This document shows positions 9,045 to 17,237 of a stretch of DNA of 64,000 bases, one piece after another. The translations under genes were made by a program, and so were the position numbers. Source of the stretch: Sulfurimonas sp. hsl 1-7 (GTDB lineage: Bacteria > Campylobacterota > Campylobacteria > Campylobacterales > Sulfurimonadaceae); the NCBI RefSeq assembly GCF_030577135.1, contig NZ_JAUIRR010000006.1, positions 24,216 to 88,215 on the forward strand, written 5' to 3'. The notes under the pieces were generated by a model. That model saw only the letters and a list, made by a program, of their open reading frames with translations. It had not been told where the DNA came from and did no database searches. Within the stretch, counting starts at the first letter, position 1, and the number at the start of each line of letters is the position of its first letter.

Positions 9045-9858
9045 TGTCGTAGAAAAATTAAAAAGTGGAGAGCTTATTCCATTTATAGGACTGGGTGTTT
9101 TTGCAGATACGAAAGCTAAAGACGGAAGCGTTCTGCCTTATGATAGTGACAGTATGATACTGGCACTCAATAACGGTCGTGCAATGAGCCCGAGATTGAT
9201 GTACGAATACTCTCGTGCAGCTATGAGTTTGGAACAAAGAAAAGGGCGTGAGTTTATTGTTCAGATGACAAACCACATTTACGCGTCAAAAGAGTATGAC
9301 CTTCCTTTCACATACGAATATTTTAAATCTATCAAACCAAAATATATGATCGATACAAATGTAGATGACAGCGGATGTAAAGTGTATGAAGATGTAGAAC
9401 ACTTTATGATCACAGGAGTTTCTCGCATTACGGCAGATTACGATAGATTTTTGATCTACAAATATAACCCAGAAACTAAAGAGTACACACGAGTTGATAA
9501 AGAGGAACTTAATGATTCGTTACCAATTCTTTTCAAGCCTATGGGGTGTATGAAACCGGAGATGAACTTTATCATCTCTGATGCGGACTTTGTTGACTGG
9601 CTCACTGAAGCTATGGGCGGTTATGCACTTCCTCCGTTTCTTAAAGATTACAAAAAAGACAAATCGTATCTGTTCTTAGGTGTGGATTTTTCACGTGACA
9701 CTTTTAGAATGGTCGCTCATGAAACTACTTTAGGACTTAATGACGGTCTTGTAGTTACACCGAAAGAGGAACTTACAAAAAAAGAGAACAAATTTGTAAG
9801 TACGCACAATCTTGAAGTATTACAACAGGATTGCGACACTTTCTTAAAGGCTTTATAA
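9037..9858 (+). CDS. SIR2-like domain protein in the nifA operon
   Basis: A 273-residue protein with the layout of the SIR2_2 group: an N-terminal nucleotide-binding turn (ELIPFIGLGVF, 12-22) in place of GAGxS, a central ILFKPMGCMKPEMNFIIS segment where SIR2-like proteins have KLHG, and YLFLGVDFSRDTFRMVAH matching the LLGYSLRD signature. Both the glycine-rich NAD loop and the catalytic histidine deviate, so deacylase activity is doubtful; NAD binding or hydrolysis remains possible. It is co-transcribed between the Tpx-like gene and clpX, overlapping each. A link to nitrogenase maturation or turnover is inference. Confidence 0.6.
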   Translation: MDNVVEKLKSGELIPFIGLGVFADTKAKDGSVLPYDSDSMILALNNGRAMSPRLMYEYSRAAMSLEQRKGREFIVQMTNHIYASKEYDLPFTYEYFKSIKPKYMIDTNVDDSGCKVYEDVEHFMITGVSRITADYDRFLIYKYNPETKEYTRVDKEELNDSLPILFKPMGCMKPEMNFIISDADFVDWLTEAMGGYALPPFLKDYKKDKSYLFLGVDFSRDTFRMVAHETTLGLNDGLVVTPKEELTKKENKFVSTHNLEVLQQDCDTFLKAL

Positions 9859-11075
9859 TGAGTGATTTAGTTTGTGATTTTTGTGGTAAAAGCGTAAAAG
9901 AGGTTGAAAAGATATTTAGTGCGGAAAATGCACATATTTGTAACGAGTGTATAGGTACTTGTTCAGATATTATCTCCAAAGAGCGTATCAAAAAAGAGCG
10001 TGCCGAGTTTCAAAAGGGTCTGAGTATCCCGACACAGATCAAAGAGCATCTAGATACTTATGTGATCGGACAAGAAGAAGCAAAAAAAGTGCTTTCAGTT
10101 GCTCTATATTCCCACTATAAACGTATAGACAAACCAACTTTCAAAAATGTAGAGATCGAAAAAAGTAATATTTTACTTGTGGGACCGACGGGAAGCGGTA
10201 AAACACTTTTAGCAAAATCACTCGCAAAAATCATGGATGTCCCATTTGCCGTAGCTGATGCGACAGCACTTACTGAAGCGGGATATGTCGGGGAGGATGT
10301 TGAATCTATCCTTTCTCGTTTACTTGCTTCGGCAGATTATGATATTGAGCGTGCACAAAAAGGGATCATCTACATAGATGAGATCGACAAAATTGCGAAC
10401 AAAAGTGAAAGTGCGACAAGCGGTCGTGATGTTTCAGGCGAAGGTGTGCAGCAAGGACTTCTAAAAATATTAGAAGGGGGTGAAGTGTACGTCCCTTTAA
10501 AAGGAAGCCGTAAAAGCTCTTCGGCAGAAACGGTTCTTTTTGATACTACACATGTACTTTTCATCTGTGGCGGTGCTTTTGTCGGACTTGTCGGAGATGA
10601 TGAGCGAAGAAAGAAATTTCAACCTAAAAAGATGGGATTTTTAAAATCGGGCGATGAGGAACAAGCTACAAAAGAGATCGAATCAAAAGACTTGATCAAT
10701 TTCGGACTTATCCCGGAGTTTATAGGGCGTATACCTGTAATCGCTACACTTAACCCGCTCTCAATAGAGGACTTAATCCGCGTACTTAAAGAGCCGAAAA
10801 ATGCAATTATCAAACAGTATCAGGCACTTTTTGAACTTGACGGTATGGAGCTTGAGTTTACTGACGATGCTCTTGAAGCTATAGCAAAAGAGGCTGATGA
10901 AAAAGGTGTCGGTGCCAGAGGTCTGCGTGGAATCATTGAGAAGATAATGTTACCGCTTCAGTATGAACTCCCTGCAAGAGAGGGGATTGAGGCTTGTGTA
11001 ATTACCAATGATTTTATCGAAGGTAAAAAAGAGGTAGAGCTTCGTTTCGAAGAAGTTAAAAAGGAGGCAGAGTAA
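9858..11075 (+). CDS. clpX: ClpX-family AAA+ unfoldase, nif-linked paralogue
   Basis: A 405-residue hexameric unfoldase subunit, partner of ClpP. It has the N-terminal zinc-binding domain (Cys6, Cys9, Cys28, Cys31), Walker A GPTGSGKT near 108, Walker B IIYIDEIDK near 170 and pore-1 loop GYVGED. The RKH pore loop of E. coli ClpX reads RKS (218-220), and the ClpP-docking loop is MGF (259-261) instead of IGF/LGF. The ATG at 9858 overlaps the preceding stop (TAATG) and gives the canonical MSDLVCDFCGKS start. Azotobacter also carries a nif-linked ClpX2 involved in turnover of cofactor-assembly proteins, and a similar role is likely here. A housekeeping clpX elsewhere is expected but not seen. Confidence 0.88.
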   Translation: MSDLVCDFCGKSVKEVEKIFSAENAHICNECIGTCSDIISKERIKKERAEFQKGLSIPTQIKEHLDTYVIGQEEAKKVLSVALYSHYKRIDKPTFKNVEIEKSNILLVGPTGSGKTLLAKSLAKIMDVPFAVADATALTEAGYVGEDVESILSRLLASADYDIERAQKGIIYIDEIDKIANKSESATSGRDVSGEGVQQGLLKILEGGEVYVPLKGSRKSSSAETVLFDTTHVLFICGGAFVGLVGDDERRKKFQPKKMGFLKSGDEEQATKEIESKDLINFGLIPEFIGRIPVIATLNPLSIEDLIRVLKEPKNAIIKQYQALFELDGMELEFTDDALEAIAKEADEKGVGARGLRGIIEKIMLPLQYELPAREGIEACVITNDFIEGKKEVELRFEEVKKEAE

Positions 11076-11428
11076 TGGACGATCAATCAACAGTATATGA
11101 GTGGGCAAAGACATATAATTTTACAGAACAAGAGATTCAGTATGCGACTATTTTGGCACTGAAAATTTTGGATGACGAGTGTAAAATGGATTATGACAAC
11201 TACAACCTTTTTATGTCTGTGTATGACGGGATCAAAGATAAAGCAAATACACCGTTTAATCTAAGTGTTCACAGCATTATCGATCTTGCTCGTGCGAAGG
11301 ATCCGATCAAAGCTGATCCGGTTTACAAAGAGATGATCGGTGAACTGCGTGTAACTATGATGAAAGATATGGAAAAACCGATCATGAAAGCGTATAAAAA
11401 CCTTGTATGGGATGTAGTTAGCTGCTAA
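11075..11428 (+). CDS. Unknown small protein after clpX
   Basis: 117 residues, acidic and mostly helical by composition, with no recognised motif; it ends in VWDVVSC with a C-terminal cysteine. Its ATG overlaps the clpX stop (TAATG), so it is translationally coupled to the unfoldase. A ClpX adaptor or substrate-delivery partner is one possibility, resting on position alone. Confidence 0.7.
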   Translation: MDDQSTVYEWAKTYNFTEQEIQYATILALKILDDECKMDYDNYNLFMSVYDGIKDKANTPFNLSVHSIIDLARAKDPIKADPVYKEMIGELRVTMMKDMEKPIMKAYKNLVWDVVSC

Positions 11429-11457
11429 TAGAGATCTAAGTCGTTTTTTGTTGTGAA

Positions 11458-11483
11458 ACTTGACTTTAAAGAAGGAGTCAAGT
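11458..11483 (+). promoter_or_regulatory. Hairpin sequestering the ribosome binding site of the GNAT gene
   Basis: A perfect 8-bp inverted repeat, ACTTGACT (11458-11465) and AGTCAAGT (11476-11483), with a 10-nt loop. Part of the Shine-Dalgarno AAGGAG (11472-11477) lies in the loop and 3' arm, and the start ATG at 11485 follows directly. In RNA it could limit translation of the downstream gene. No U-run follows, so it is not a terminator. Confidence 0.5.
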
Positions 11484-11484
11484 G

Positions 11485-12096
11485 ATGAACTTTACAACAT
11501 TAAACAGAGATGAATATCTCGAGTCTGTGCAAAAAATAGGGGATTTCAATACTTTGAAATTCTCTAAGCAGGCATTAGACTGGTGGGATAACCACTTTGA
11601 TTGGAAAAAATTTCCACCTATCGTTCTTGAAGAGAACTCTACAAACAAATCGTACCTGTTTTATACAGTTTCAAAACAGAAGCGTTACCTTACAATTCAC
11701 TACCTTTTTACACCCAAGTCTTTTAGAAATAAAGGGTATGCAAACAATCTTTTTAATGAACTTTTTTCCTCTCAGGTTGATGAAGATATAGAACGTTTCC
11801 GTATGTTTTGTGTTCCGTCTTCGTTGGGATTTTATAACAATTACGGTCTTAATTATTGGGGTGTAAACACTTCACATCAGTACTATTGTGATTTTAAAAT
11901 GCCAAAACACGATACAAATGAGATAAAAAACATTGTACATGATAGTACCATTGAGGAGTTTACTCCAAAAGAGATGGAACTTATTTTAGGACATTTAGAA
12001 GCTGACGGGAAAGATTTTACTTTAGAGCAAAGAGAAAACTTTTACGCTATACGTGGGATGCTAGGAAAACGATATCTTGATTTTGTACAGCAGTAG
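11485..12096 (+). CDS. GNAT-family acetyltransferase-like protein
   Basis: 203 residues counted from ATG 11485, chosen over GTG 11482 because AAGGAG is 7 nt upstream. The segment YLFTPKSFRNKGYANNLFNELF matches the acetyl-CoA-binding strand and loop of GNAT enzymes (R/Q-x-x-G-x-G/A, here RNKGYA). The remainder is not recognised, so the substrate is unknown. It follows the nifA-clpX operon after 53 nt and is probably in the same transcript, with a hairpin around its ribosome binding site. Confidence 0.7.
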   Translation: MNFTTLNRDEYLESVQKIGDFNTLKFSKQALDWWDNHFDWKKFPPIVLEENSTNKSYLFYTVSKQKRYLTIHYLFTPKSFRNKGYANNLFNELFSSQVDEDIERFRMFCVPSSLGFYNNYGLNYWGVNTSHQYYCDFKMPKHDTNEIKNIVHDSTIEEFTPKEMELILGHLEADGKDFTLEQRENFYAIRGMLGKRYLDFVQQ

Positions 12097-12103
12097 ATTA
12101 AGG

Positions 12104-12179
<76 letters not shown>

Positions 12180-12235
12180 ATAGGTGAATTGAAGCAGAAT
12201 TTTACTCTATAAAAACTAAGAATTTCATTAATTTT

Positions 12236-13225
12236 TTAAAGATCGCAGAACTCTAGATTTGGCAGTTCCGGGCGTTCTAAAGAGTTCTCCTGGATGTATA
12301 GATTTTTTAGTTTTGTGAGTTTTGAGAAAGACTCAGGATACTCTTGTATAAAGTTCTCCTCTATATCTAACTCTAAAAGATTTTCCAGCTCTCCTATACA
12401 CTCGGGAAGTTTTTTGAGTTTATTTGCACTGACACTTAAATGGTTGAGTTTTTTGAGTTTGCAGAGAGAATCGGGCAGGTACTCAAGGTGGTTATTGTCA
12501 AGTGTCAGGATTTGGAGATCTTCTAAAGCACTTAGATCAAAGTCGATTGTTACAAGATCGTTGTCGTTAAGATTGAGTTTAATCAGCATATCGTGCAGTT
12601 CTAAAGAGGGAAGGTCTTGGATCTGATTTCCCTCAAGAAGCAGTGTTTCAAGCTCTTGTATATCCCCTAAAGATTTTGGAAGATGTGTCAGATCGTTATA
12701 GGAGAGATCCAGATAGTAAAGCGAGTACATATCGGAAAAGATCTCGGGAATCTCTTTTAAGCGGTTGGTGTCCAGTGAAAAATAGAGCAGTTTTTTAAGT
12801 TTTTTAAGATCGCTGGGAATAGATTCAAGCATATTGGCAGCGATCGTTAAACGTGTTAACTTTGTCAGCTTCGCAAAACTTTGAGGCAGTGATTTTAGTC
12901 TGTTGCCGTTGAGGTTTAAGATGATTAAAGACTCTAATGCACCGATGGAATCTGGAAGCTCTTTTAGAAGGTTGTTCTCACATTGCAGATTTTTGAGTTT
13001 TTTTAGATTTCCAATGCTTTTTGGAAGTTCTTCAAGTCGGTTGTTTGAGAGTTTCAAGACAATAAGGTTAGGCAAAAAACCTATACTTGAAGGAAGTTCA
13101 CGAATCTTGCATTTTGAGAGATCAAGCACAGATATATTTTTTAACTTTTCTATATCGGTGGGAACTTTCGATGTAAGCCCTTTGCTCTTTACCCATCTTG
13201 CGAAATCTTCTAAAATCGTATCCAT
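12236..13225 (-). CDS. Leucine-rich repeat protein at the end of the nifV operon
   Basis: 329 residues: a short N-terminal helix (MDTILEDFARWVKSKGLTSK) followed by about eleven 22-24-residue repeats of the type LxxLxxLxLxxNxLxxLPxxIxxL, forming a solenoid for protein binding. No signal peptide or membrane segment, so cytoplasmic. It lies 8 nt after the BFD-like gene, so it belongs to the nifV operon. A scaffold or adaptor role in nitrogenase maturation is inference from position. Confidence 0.85.
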   Translation of the reverse strand: MDTILEDFARWVKSKGLTSKVPTDIEKLKNISVLDLSKCKIRELPSSIGFLPNLIVLKLSNNRLEELPKSIGNLKKLKNLQCENNLLKELPDSIGALESLIILNLNGNRLKSLPQSFAKLTKLTRLTIAANMLESIPSDLKKLKKLLYFSLDTNRLKEIPEIFSDMYSLYYLDLSYNDLTHLPKSLGDIQELETLLLEGNQIQDLPSLELHDMLIKLNLNDNDLVTIDFDLSALEDLQILTLDNNHLEYLPDSLCKLKKLNHLSVSANKLKKLPECIGELENLLELDIEENFIQEYPESFSKLTKLKNLYIQENSLERPELPNLEFCDL

Positions 13226-13233
13226 TCTAACAC

Positions 13234-13467
13234 CTATGTAGCATTTTTTTGTTCTATGAGAAAATCTATCTCTTCATAGTCTATCTCACCAAACTGGATC
13301 ATGTTAAACAGTGCCATTAAAGGGCGTCTACAACATGTTTTATTACATCCGGTGACTAATTTTTTTGCTTTTTTATATGGAAGATCAGTAGCGCGCAAAA
13401 TATTCTCTGCTTCTGCAACGGTTTTATTGCCGCACTCACAAATGACTTTTGCTTGTACTGTTTCCAT
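13234..13467 (-). CDS. BFD-like [2Fe-2S]-binding small protein
   Basis: 77 residues with a CxC pair (Cys10, Cys12 in VICECGN) and a GCNKTCC cluster (Cys41, Cys45, Cys46), resembling bacterioferritin-associated ferredoxin-like [2Fe-2S] domains, where CxC is followed about 30 residues later by CxxC. The second motif is CxxxCC, a variant. Such domains also occur inside NifU. It lies 8 nt downstream of the Rop-like gene in the nifV operon and could carry electrons or deliver clusters. Confidence 0.65.
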   Translation of the reverse strand: METVQAKVICECGNKTVAEAENILRATDLPYKKAKKLVTGCNKTCCRRPLMALFNMIQFGEIDYEEIDFLIEQKNAT

Positions 13468-13475
13468 GGAATTTA

Positions 13476-13682
13476 TTATTGTAAAAAGGTATGCTCAGCT
13501 TTGAAGTCTTCAACTACTTTCATAGCTGTTTGAACTTCTTCGCTAAGAGGTATGAGTCTGCTATAGTCTGTCCAGATTGTATCTTCAACTATATCATGGA
13601 TCTCACCTGCAAGTTCTACAACTTTTCTTTTGTAACCTGCTAACTCTTTTTTTAGTGCTTTTTGTTCATCTGTTAATGCCAT
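13476..13682 (-). CDS. Nif-associated Rop-like protein (DUF683 family)
   Basis: 68 residues, an antiparallel helical hairpin (ALKKELAGYKRKVVELAGEI, then EEVQTAMKVVEDFKAE) matching the Rop-like/DUF683 family (CCE_0567 type) that is found almost only in nif clusters and forms helical bundles. Function unknown. It lies between the GNAT-like gene and the BFD-like gene on the minus strand, with a good AAGGAG-type ribosome binding site. Confidence 0.75.
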   Translation of the reverse strand: MALTDEQKALKKELAGYKRKVVELAGEIHDIVEDTIWTDYSRLIPLSEEVQTAMKVVEDFKAEHTFLQ

Positions 13683-13708
13683 TTCTCTATTCTCCTTTAG
13701 TTTAAAGT

Positions 13709-14524
13709 TTAAAATCCATACACCATCTCTAAATTGATGTCGGGTTTTTTGTTTGTGTATAAAAGTGAGTACTCCTCACTCAGGCTGAAATTGTAAGACT
13801 TGTACAAATTTGTTATCTCCTCTACATCACTTGGAATGTAGGCAAAAATTCTTTTAAGCCCTCTGTGGTATAACACTCCGCGAAGTATCTTTTCCGCATC
13901 GGTATAGGCAGCATCTTCCATGACCCATGGAGAGATCTTGATCAGTGTTTTATCGATAGCGTAAGAGTGTTGGTATCCAAAGTCTGTAGAGAGTACCAAA
14001 GAGGATTGTTTAAAGAGCACATCTCGTATATACTCCATTCTTGTCTCATGAAACGCTTTTTTATCAAGCTTCATAATAGTTGGGATATAGTTCTCATTTG
14101 CGATACTTTTAGCCGTAGCATTTGAAAAGTTAAATGCCGGTGCACCGCCTGCATAGATCGCTTTTTTGAACTTTGCATACTCTTTGAAGCCAAAAGCAAG
14201 AAGCATCGTTCTTTCATCTTTTTTACTCATCAGACAGATCGATTTTTCCGTCTGAGAAGCGTTGTTAAGTAAGAGTTTTACAAGACGTTTTTTTATATCG
14301 TCGGTAATATTTGACATATAGTAAAAGTTGTTGATCAAAATTGAATTTTCCATCTCATATGCAGATATAAATGCTACAAGTTTACTCTCATCATACGCTC
14401 CGAAACATAGAGAAGGGTTTTGCTCAAATGTTTTTAAAACGAGTGATTTGTCTATAGTTATACTGTTGCTAAAAGCCTCAAGGTCAGCACTGAAATTTTT
14501 TGCCCGAATCCATCCTATGAACAT
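13709..14524 (-). CDS. GNAT-like protein overlapping nifV
   Basis: 271 residues; the two halves look like tandem GNAT-fold domains (LVAFISAYEMENSILINNFY in the first, RIFAYIPSDVEEITNLYKSYNF in the second). A canonical R/Q-x-x-G-x-G/A acetyl-CoA loop is not obvious, so activity is uncertain. It overlaps the nifV 3' end by 10 nt, indicating coupled translation. No signal peptide. Function unknown, but its fixed place behind nifV argues for a nif-related job. Confidence 0.6.
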   Translation of the reverse strand: MFIGWIRAKNFSADLEAFSNSITIDKSLVLKTFEQNPSLCFGAYDESKLVAFISAYEMENSILINNFYYMSNITDDIKKRLVKLLLNNASQTEKSICLMSKKDERTMLLAFGFKEYAKFKKAIYAGGAPAFNFSNATAKSIANENYIPTIMKLDKKAFHETRMEYIRDVLFKQSSLVLSTDFGYQHSYAIDKTLIKISPWVMEDAAYTDAEKILRGVLYHRGLKRIFAYIPSDVEEITNLYKSYNFSLSEEYSLLYTNKKPDINLEMVYGF

Positions 14525-15621
14525 AAATACAACTCCACTAATTCATTCGGTTCAAGCACCGTTTTTCTTTGCGTCACTATCTCACGAACTTTTGGCAGGA
14601 GACCTTGAACTTTTGCTTTTACAGGTGTAATGCCAAACGCTTTGAGATGATAGTTAATCGTTGCACTTCCGGAGTGTTTTCCGATCGGGAAAAAACGGTG
14701 TAGTCCAACCATCTCTGGCTCAAATGCTTCATATGCATTAAGGCTTTTTATCATCCCGCTAACATGGATGCCAGATTCGTGAGAGAAGATATCTCGTCCA
14801 ACAATAGGTCTGTTGTGACTTACTTGTCTGTTTGCAGCAAGTGCAACGCTCTGTACCAGTGTTTGCAGGTTAATTGGATCTATCTCACGCTCTTCGTGGA
14901 ATTGGTGTTTTAAACTCATTAATACCTGCTCAAACGAAGCATTGCCTGCGCGTTCACCAAGCCCGATAACCGTCGTGTTTGCACTCATAGCACCAGCTTC
15001 AAACCCTGCAATTGAGTTTGCAGTAGCCATCCCGAAGTCGTTGTGCATATGCATCTCTATATCTAAACTTGAATGTTTTGTGAGATAGTCTATCTTCTCA
15101 TACGTTGCATGAGGCGTTAAGATCCCTACCGTATCACAGTAACGGAAACGATCAGCACCAAGTGATTCACCGAAGTTCATAAGCTCTACTAAAAACTCTT
15201 CATCTCCTCGACTAGAATCTTCACCGCCTATACAAACAAACAACCCCTCTTTTTTTGCCGTAGTGACAACATCTTCAAGGTTTCTAAAAAGTTTTTCCTT
15301 ATCTCCGCCAAACTTTACATCGATCAAAGTTTGTGAAACGGGGACTGAGAGATCAACTGCTTGCACACCGCAAGACAGAGAGGCTTCTAAATCTTGTTGT
15401 GTCGCTCTGTTCCAAGTCATTATGCGAAGAGGAAGTTCAAGTGCTAAAATCTCTTTAATATCCTCTTGCTCTTTTGTTCCCATGGCAGGGATGCCCACTT
15501 CCAACTCATCTGCACCACAGTTATGAAGAAGTTTGGCAATTTCTAATTTTTCGTGCGTATTAAATGCAACATATGGAGCCTGTTCCCCGTCTCGAAGTGT
15601 CGTGTCATTTATGATCGCCAT
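14515..15621 (-). CDS. nifV: Homocitrate synthase
   Basis: Condenses acetyl-CoA and 2-oxoglutarate to homocitrate, the organic ligand of FeMo-co. At 368 residues it matches NifV. The DRE-TIM signature is at the N-terminus (NDTTLRDGEQAPYVAF), the metal-binding histidines are in IEMHMHNDFGMA, and VIGLGERAGNASFEQ is conserved. Being in a nif region and lacking the C-terminal regulatory domain of isopropylmalate synthases, NifV is the clear choice. It heads a five-gene minus-strand operon with a sigma-54-like promoter 36 nt upstream. Confidence 0.93.
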   Translation of the reverse strand: MAIINDTTLRDGEQAPYVAFNTHEKLEIAKLLHNCGADELEVGIPAMGTKEQEDIKEILALELPLRIMTWNRATQQDLEASLSCGVQAVDLSVPVSQTLIDVKFGGDKEKLFRNLEDVVTTAKKEGLFVCIGGEDSSRGDEEFLVELMNFGESLGADRFRYCDTVGILTPHATYEKIDYLTKHSSLDIEMHMHNDFGMATANSIAGFEAGAMSANTTVIGLGERAGNASFEQVLMSLKHQFHEEREIDPINLQTLVQSVALAANRQVSHNRPIVGRDIFSHESGIHVSGMIKSLNAYEAFEPEMVGLHRFFPIGKHSGSATINYHLKAFGITPVKAKVQGLLPKVREIVTQRKTVLEPNELVELYLCS

Positions 15622-15654
15622 GAAAACTCCTTGGAAATATACTTATGTGTTTAT

Positions 15655-15672
15655 ATTCATAAAGTGTTCCTT
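15655..15672 (-). promoter_or_regulatory. Candidate sigma-54 promoter of nifV
   Basis: On the minus strand, GG (15670-15669), ten bases, then GA (15658-15657): AAGGAACACTTTATGAAT. This shares AAGGAACA and TGAA with the nifB element and has RpoN -24/-12 spacing. The predicted start lies about 25 nt before the nifV ATG. Confidence 0.6.
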
Positions 15673-15699
15673 CATTCGTATCATAATTTTAAGATAATA

Positions 15700-15733
15700 A
15701 TGTGATAAAAATATCACATAAGATAATGTGATA
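15700..15733. repeat. Three alternating ATGTGATA / TATCACAT half-sites
   Basis: Perfect 8-bp half-sites occur at 15700-15707 (ATGTGATA), 15712-15719 (TATCACAT) and 15726-15733 (ATGTGATA), with 4- and 6-nt spacers. They form two overlapping dyads in the 229-bp region between nifV and the divergent flavoprotein gene. The half-site resembles CRP/FNR-family TGTGA boxes, but the spacing (TGTGA-N8-TCACA) is off. It does not match the NifA site TGT-N10-ACA. Confidence 0.6.
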
Positions 15734-15850
15734 TTGTTGATTTTTGGGAAATTTATCTAATTTTAGTTTCAATTAATATAACTAAGAGTAATCTTTGTAA
15801 GGTTTAGTTTTATTTGAAAATCTAATATTTTAAAACAAAGAGGAGAAACT

Positions 15851-17203
15851 ATGAATCGTAGAGACATATTAAAATTTGGTGCTATAAGTGCAGCGGCAGC
15901 AACGGCTACTTTAACAGGATGTACAACTGCTCCGAAACCGGATAATAGTGTAAAACCTGCTGTTGGAATGGGTTCTAAAGCACCGTTACCAGCGGCTAAA
16001 GGTCCTAGAGTTGTTATAGTAGGCGGTGGATGGTCAGGTCTGTCAGTTGCCAAATATACTAAAAAGTTTGCGCCTAATGCTGATGTTGTTTTAGTTGAAC
16101 AAAGAACACAATTCCATTCTTGTCCTATTAGTAACTTATACCTTGTAGGTGCAGTTGATTTAGAATTCATAACTCACGATTATTTACAAGCTGCTCGTGA
16201 AAATAAATATACATATTTTAATGCTTCAGCTATCGGAATAGATAAAGCTCAAAAAATAGTAAAAACAACGAACGGTGATATAGATTATGACTATTTAGTA
16301 TTGTCTCCTGGTATTGACTACGATTATAGTCCTTGGAATGTAGATCTTGCAACTGAACAAAGATTAAGAACAGAATATCCTGCAGGTTTCATGTCACCAA
16401 GTGAACATATGACGATTAAAAGTAAACTTGAAGACTTTGAAGGCGGTAATTTTATTATTACGGTACCTGGTGGTAACTATAGATGTCTTCCTGCTCCATA
16501 TGAAAGAGCTTGTTTAATTGCAGATTATTTCAAAAAGAACGAGATTGACGGTAAGGTACTGATTTTAGATGCTAACCACGACATCACGATCAAATCTGAA
16601 GGTTTCCACTCGGCATACGATGAGATGTATAAAGATTATGTAGAGTATGTTCCAAGTGCAGCAATTATGAGTATTGACTTAGAAAACAAAAAAGTGATCG
16701 CAGGTGAACTTGAAGATGAGTATGAGTTTACTGATGCTGCATTCTACCCGCATGTACGTGGTGGAAAACTATTGGAAGTTTGTGGCGTGGCAAAAGACAA
16801 TGCATTTAATAAAATGGAAGGGAATATCGATCCGTTTACATATGAAGTTATCGGTGAAAAAAATATCTTCGTAGCTGGTGATGCACGTCCGATGGGTTAC
16901 TCAAAATCAGGTAATACGTCAAACTCTGAAGGTCACTACTTAGGAAAACTTATCGCTGAGAGAATCTTAAATAACAAAGATATCAAATGGAAATCTCCGT
17001 TAACTGTATGTTATTCTGCAGTTTCTGCTATGCCTAATCATGCAATTTCTGTTAGAGCAGAATATGAGTTTAAAGGTAAAACACTTGCAGGTTTCACAAA
17101 TGTTGAACTATCACAAGAGTGGCGTGGAAAAACAGGTGAGAATAACGGAAAAGCGCTTATGGAATGGGCTAAAGGTATGTACAGAGATATGTTTAACGCA
17201 TAA
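15851..17203 (+). CDS. Flavocytochrome c sulfide dehydrogenase-like flavoprotein
   Basis: A 450-residue FAD protein of the FccB/SoxF family, predicted to oxidise sulfide or a polysulfide in the periplasm. It has a Tat-type N-terminus (MNRRDILKFGA) with a possible lipobox (LTGC near 21-24), a dinucleotide motif VIVGGGWSGLS (about 54-64), the redox-cysteine segment FHSCPISNLYLVG and a C-terminal FCSD dimerisation region (FTNVELSQEWRGKTG). No cytochrome subunit adjoins; instead a Tat-exported Rieske-like protein follows 34 nt later. It lies in the middle of the nif region, divergent from nifV. Confidence 0.85.
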   Translation: MNRRDILKFGAISAAAATATLTGCTTAPKPDNSVKPAVGMGSKAPLPAAKGPRVVIVGGGWSGLSVAKYTKKFAPNADVVLVEQRTQFHSCPISNLYLVGAVDLEFITHDYLQAARENKYTYFNASAIGIDKAQKIVKTTNGDIDYDYLVLSPGIDYDYSPWNVDLATEQRLRTEYPAGFMSPSEHMTIKSKLEDFEGGNFIITVPGGNYRCLPAPYERACLIADYFKKNEIDGKVLILDANHDITIKSEGFHSAYDEMYKDYVEYVPSAAIMSIDLENKKVIAGELEDEYEFTDAAFYPHVRGGKLLEVCGVAKDNAFNKMEGNIDPFTYEVIGEKNIFVAGDARPMGYSKSGNTSNSEGHYLGKLIAERILNNKDIKWKSPLTVCYSAVSAMPNHAISVRAEYEFKGKTLAGFTNVELSQEWRGKTGENNGKALMEWAKGMYRDMFNA

Positions 17204-17237
17204 TCTGCATACTGTGTATTTTTAAGGAGAAGTATTA

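Noticed and set aside
9831..9858. Start at 9831 for the ClpX paralogue
   Set aside because: It adds nine residues ahead of the canonical MSDLVCDFC zinc-finger start; ATG 9858 overlaps the previous stop in the usual coupled manner.
12294..13241. Long plus-strand frames opposite the leucine-rich repeat gene
   Set aside because: They are antisense to a regular LRR repeat pattern, Ser/Phe-rich, and lack ribosome binding sites.
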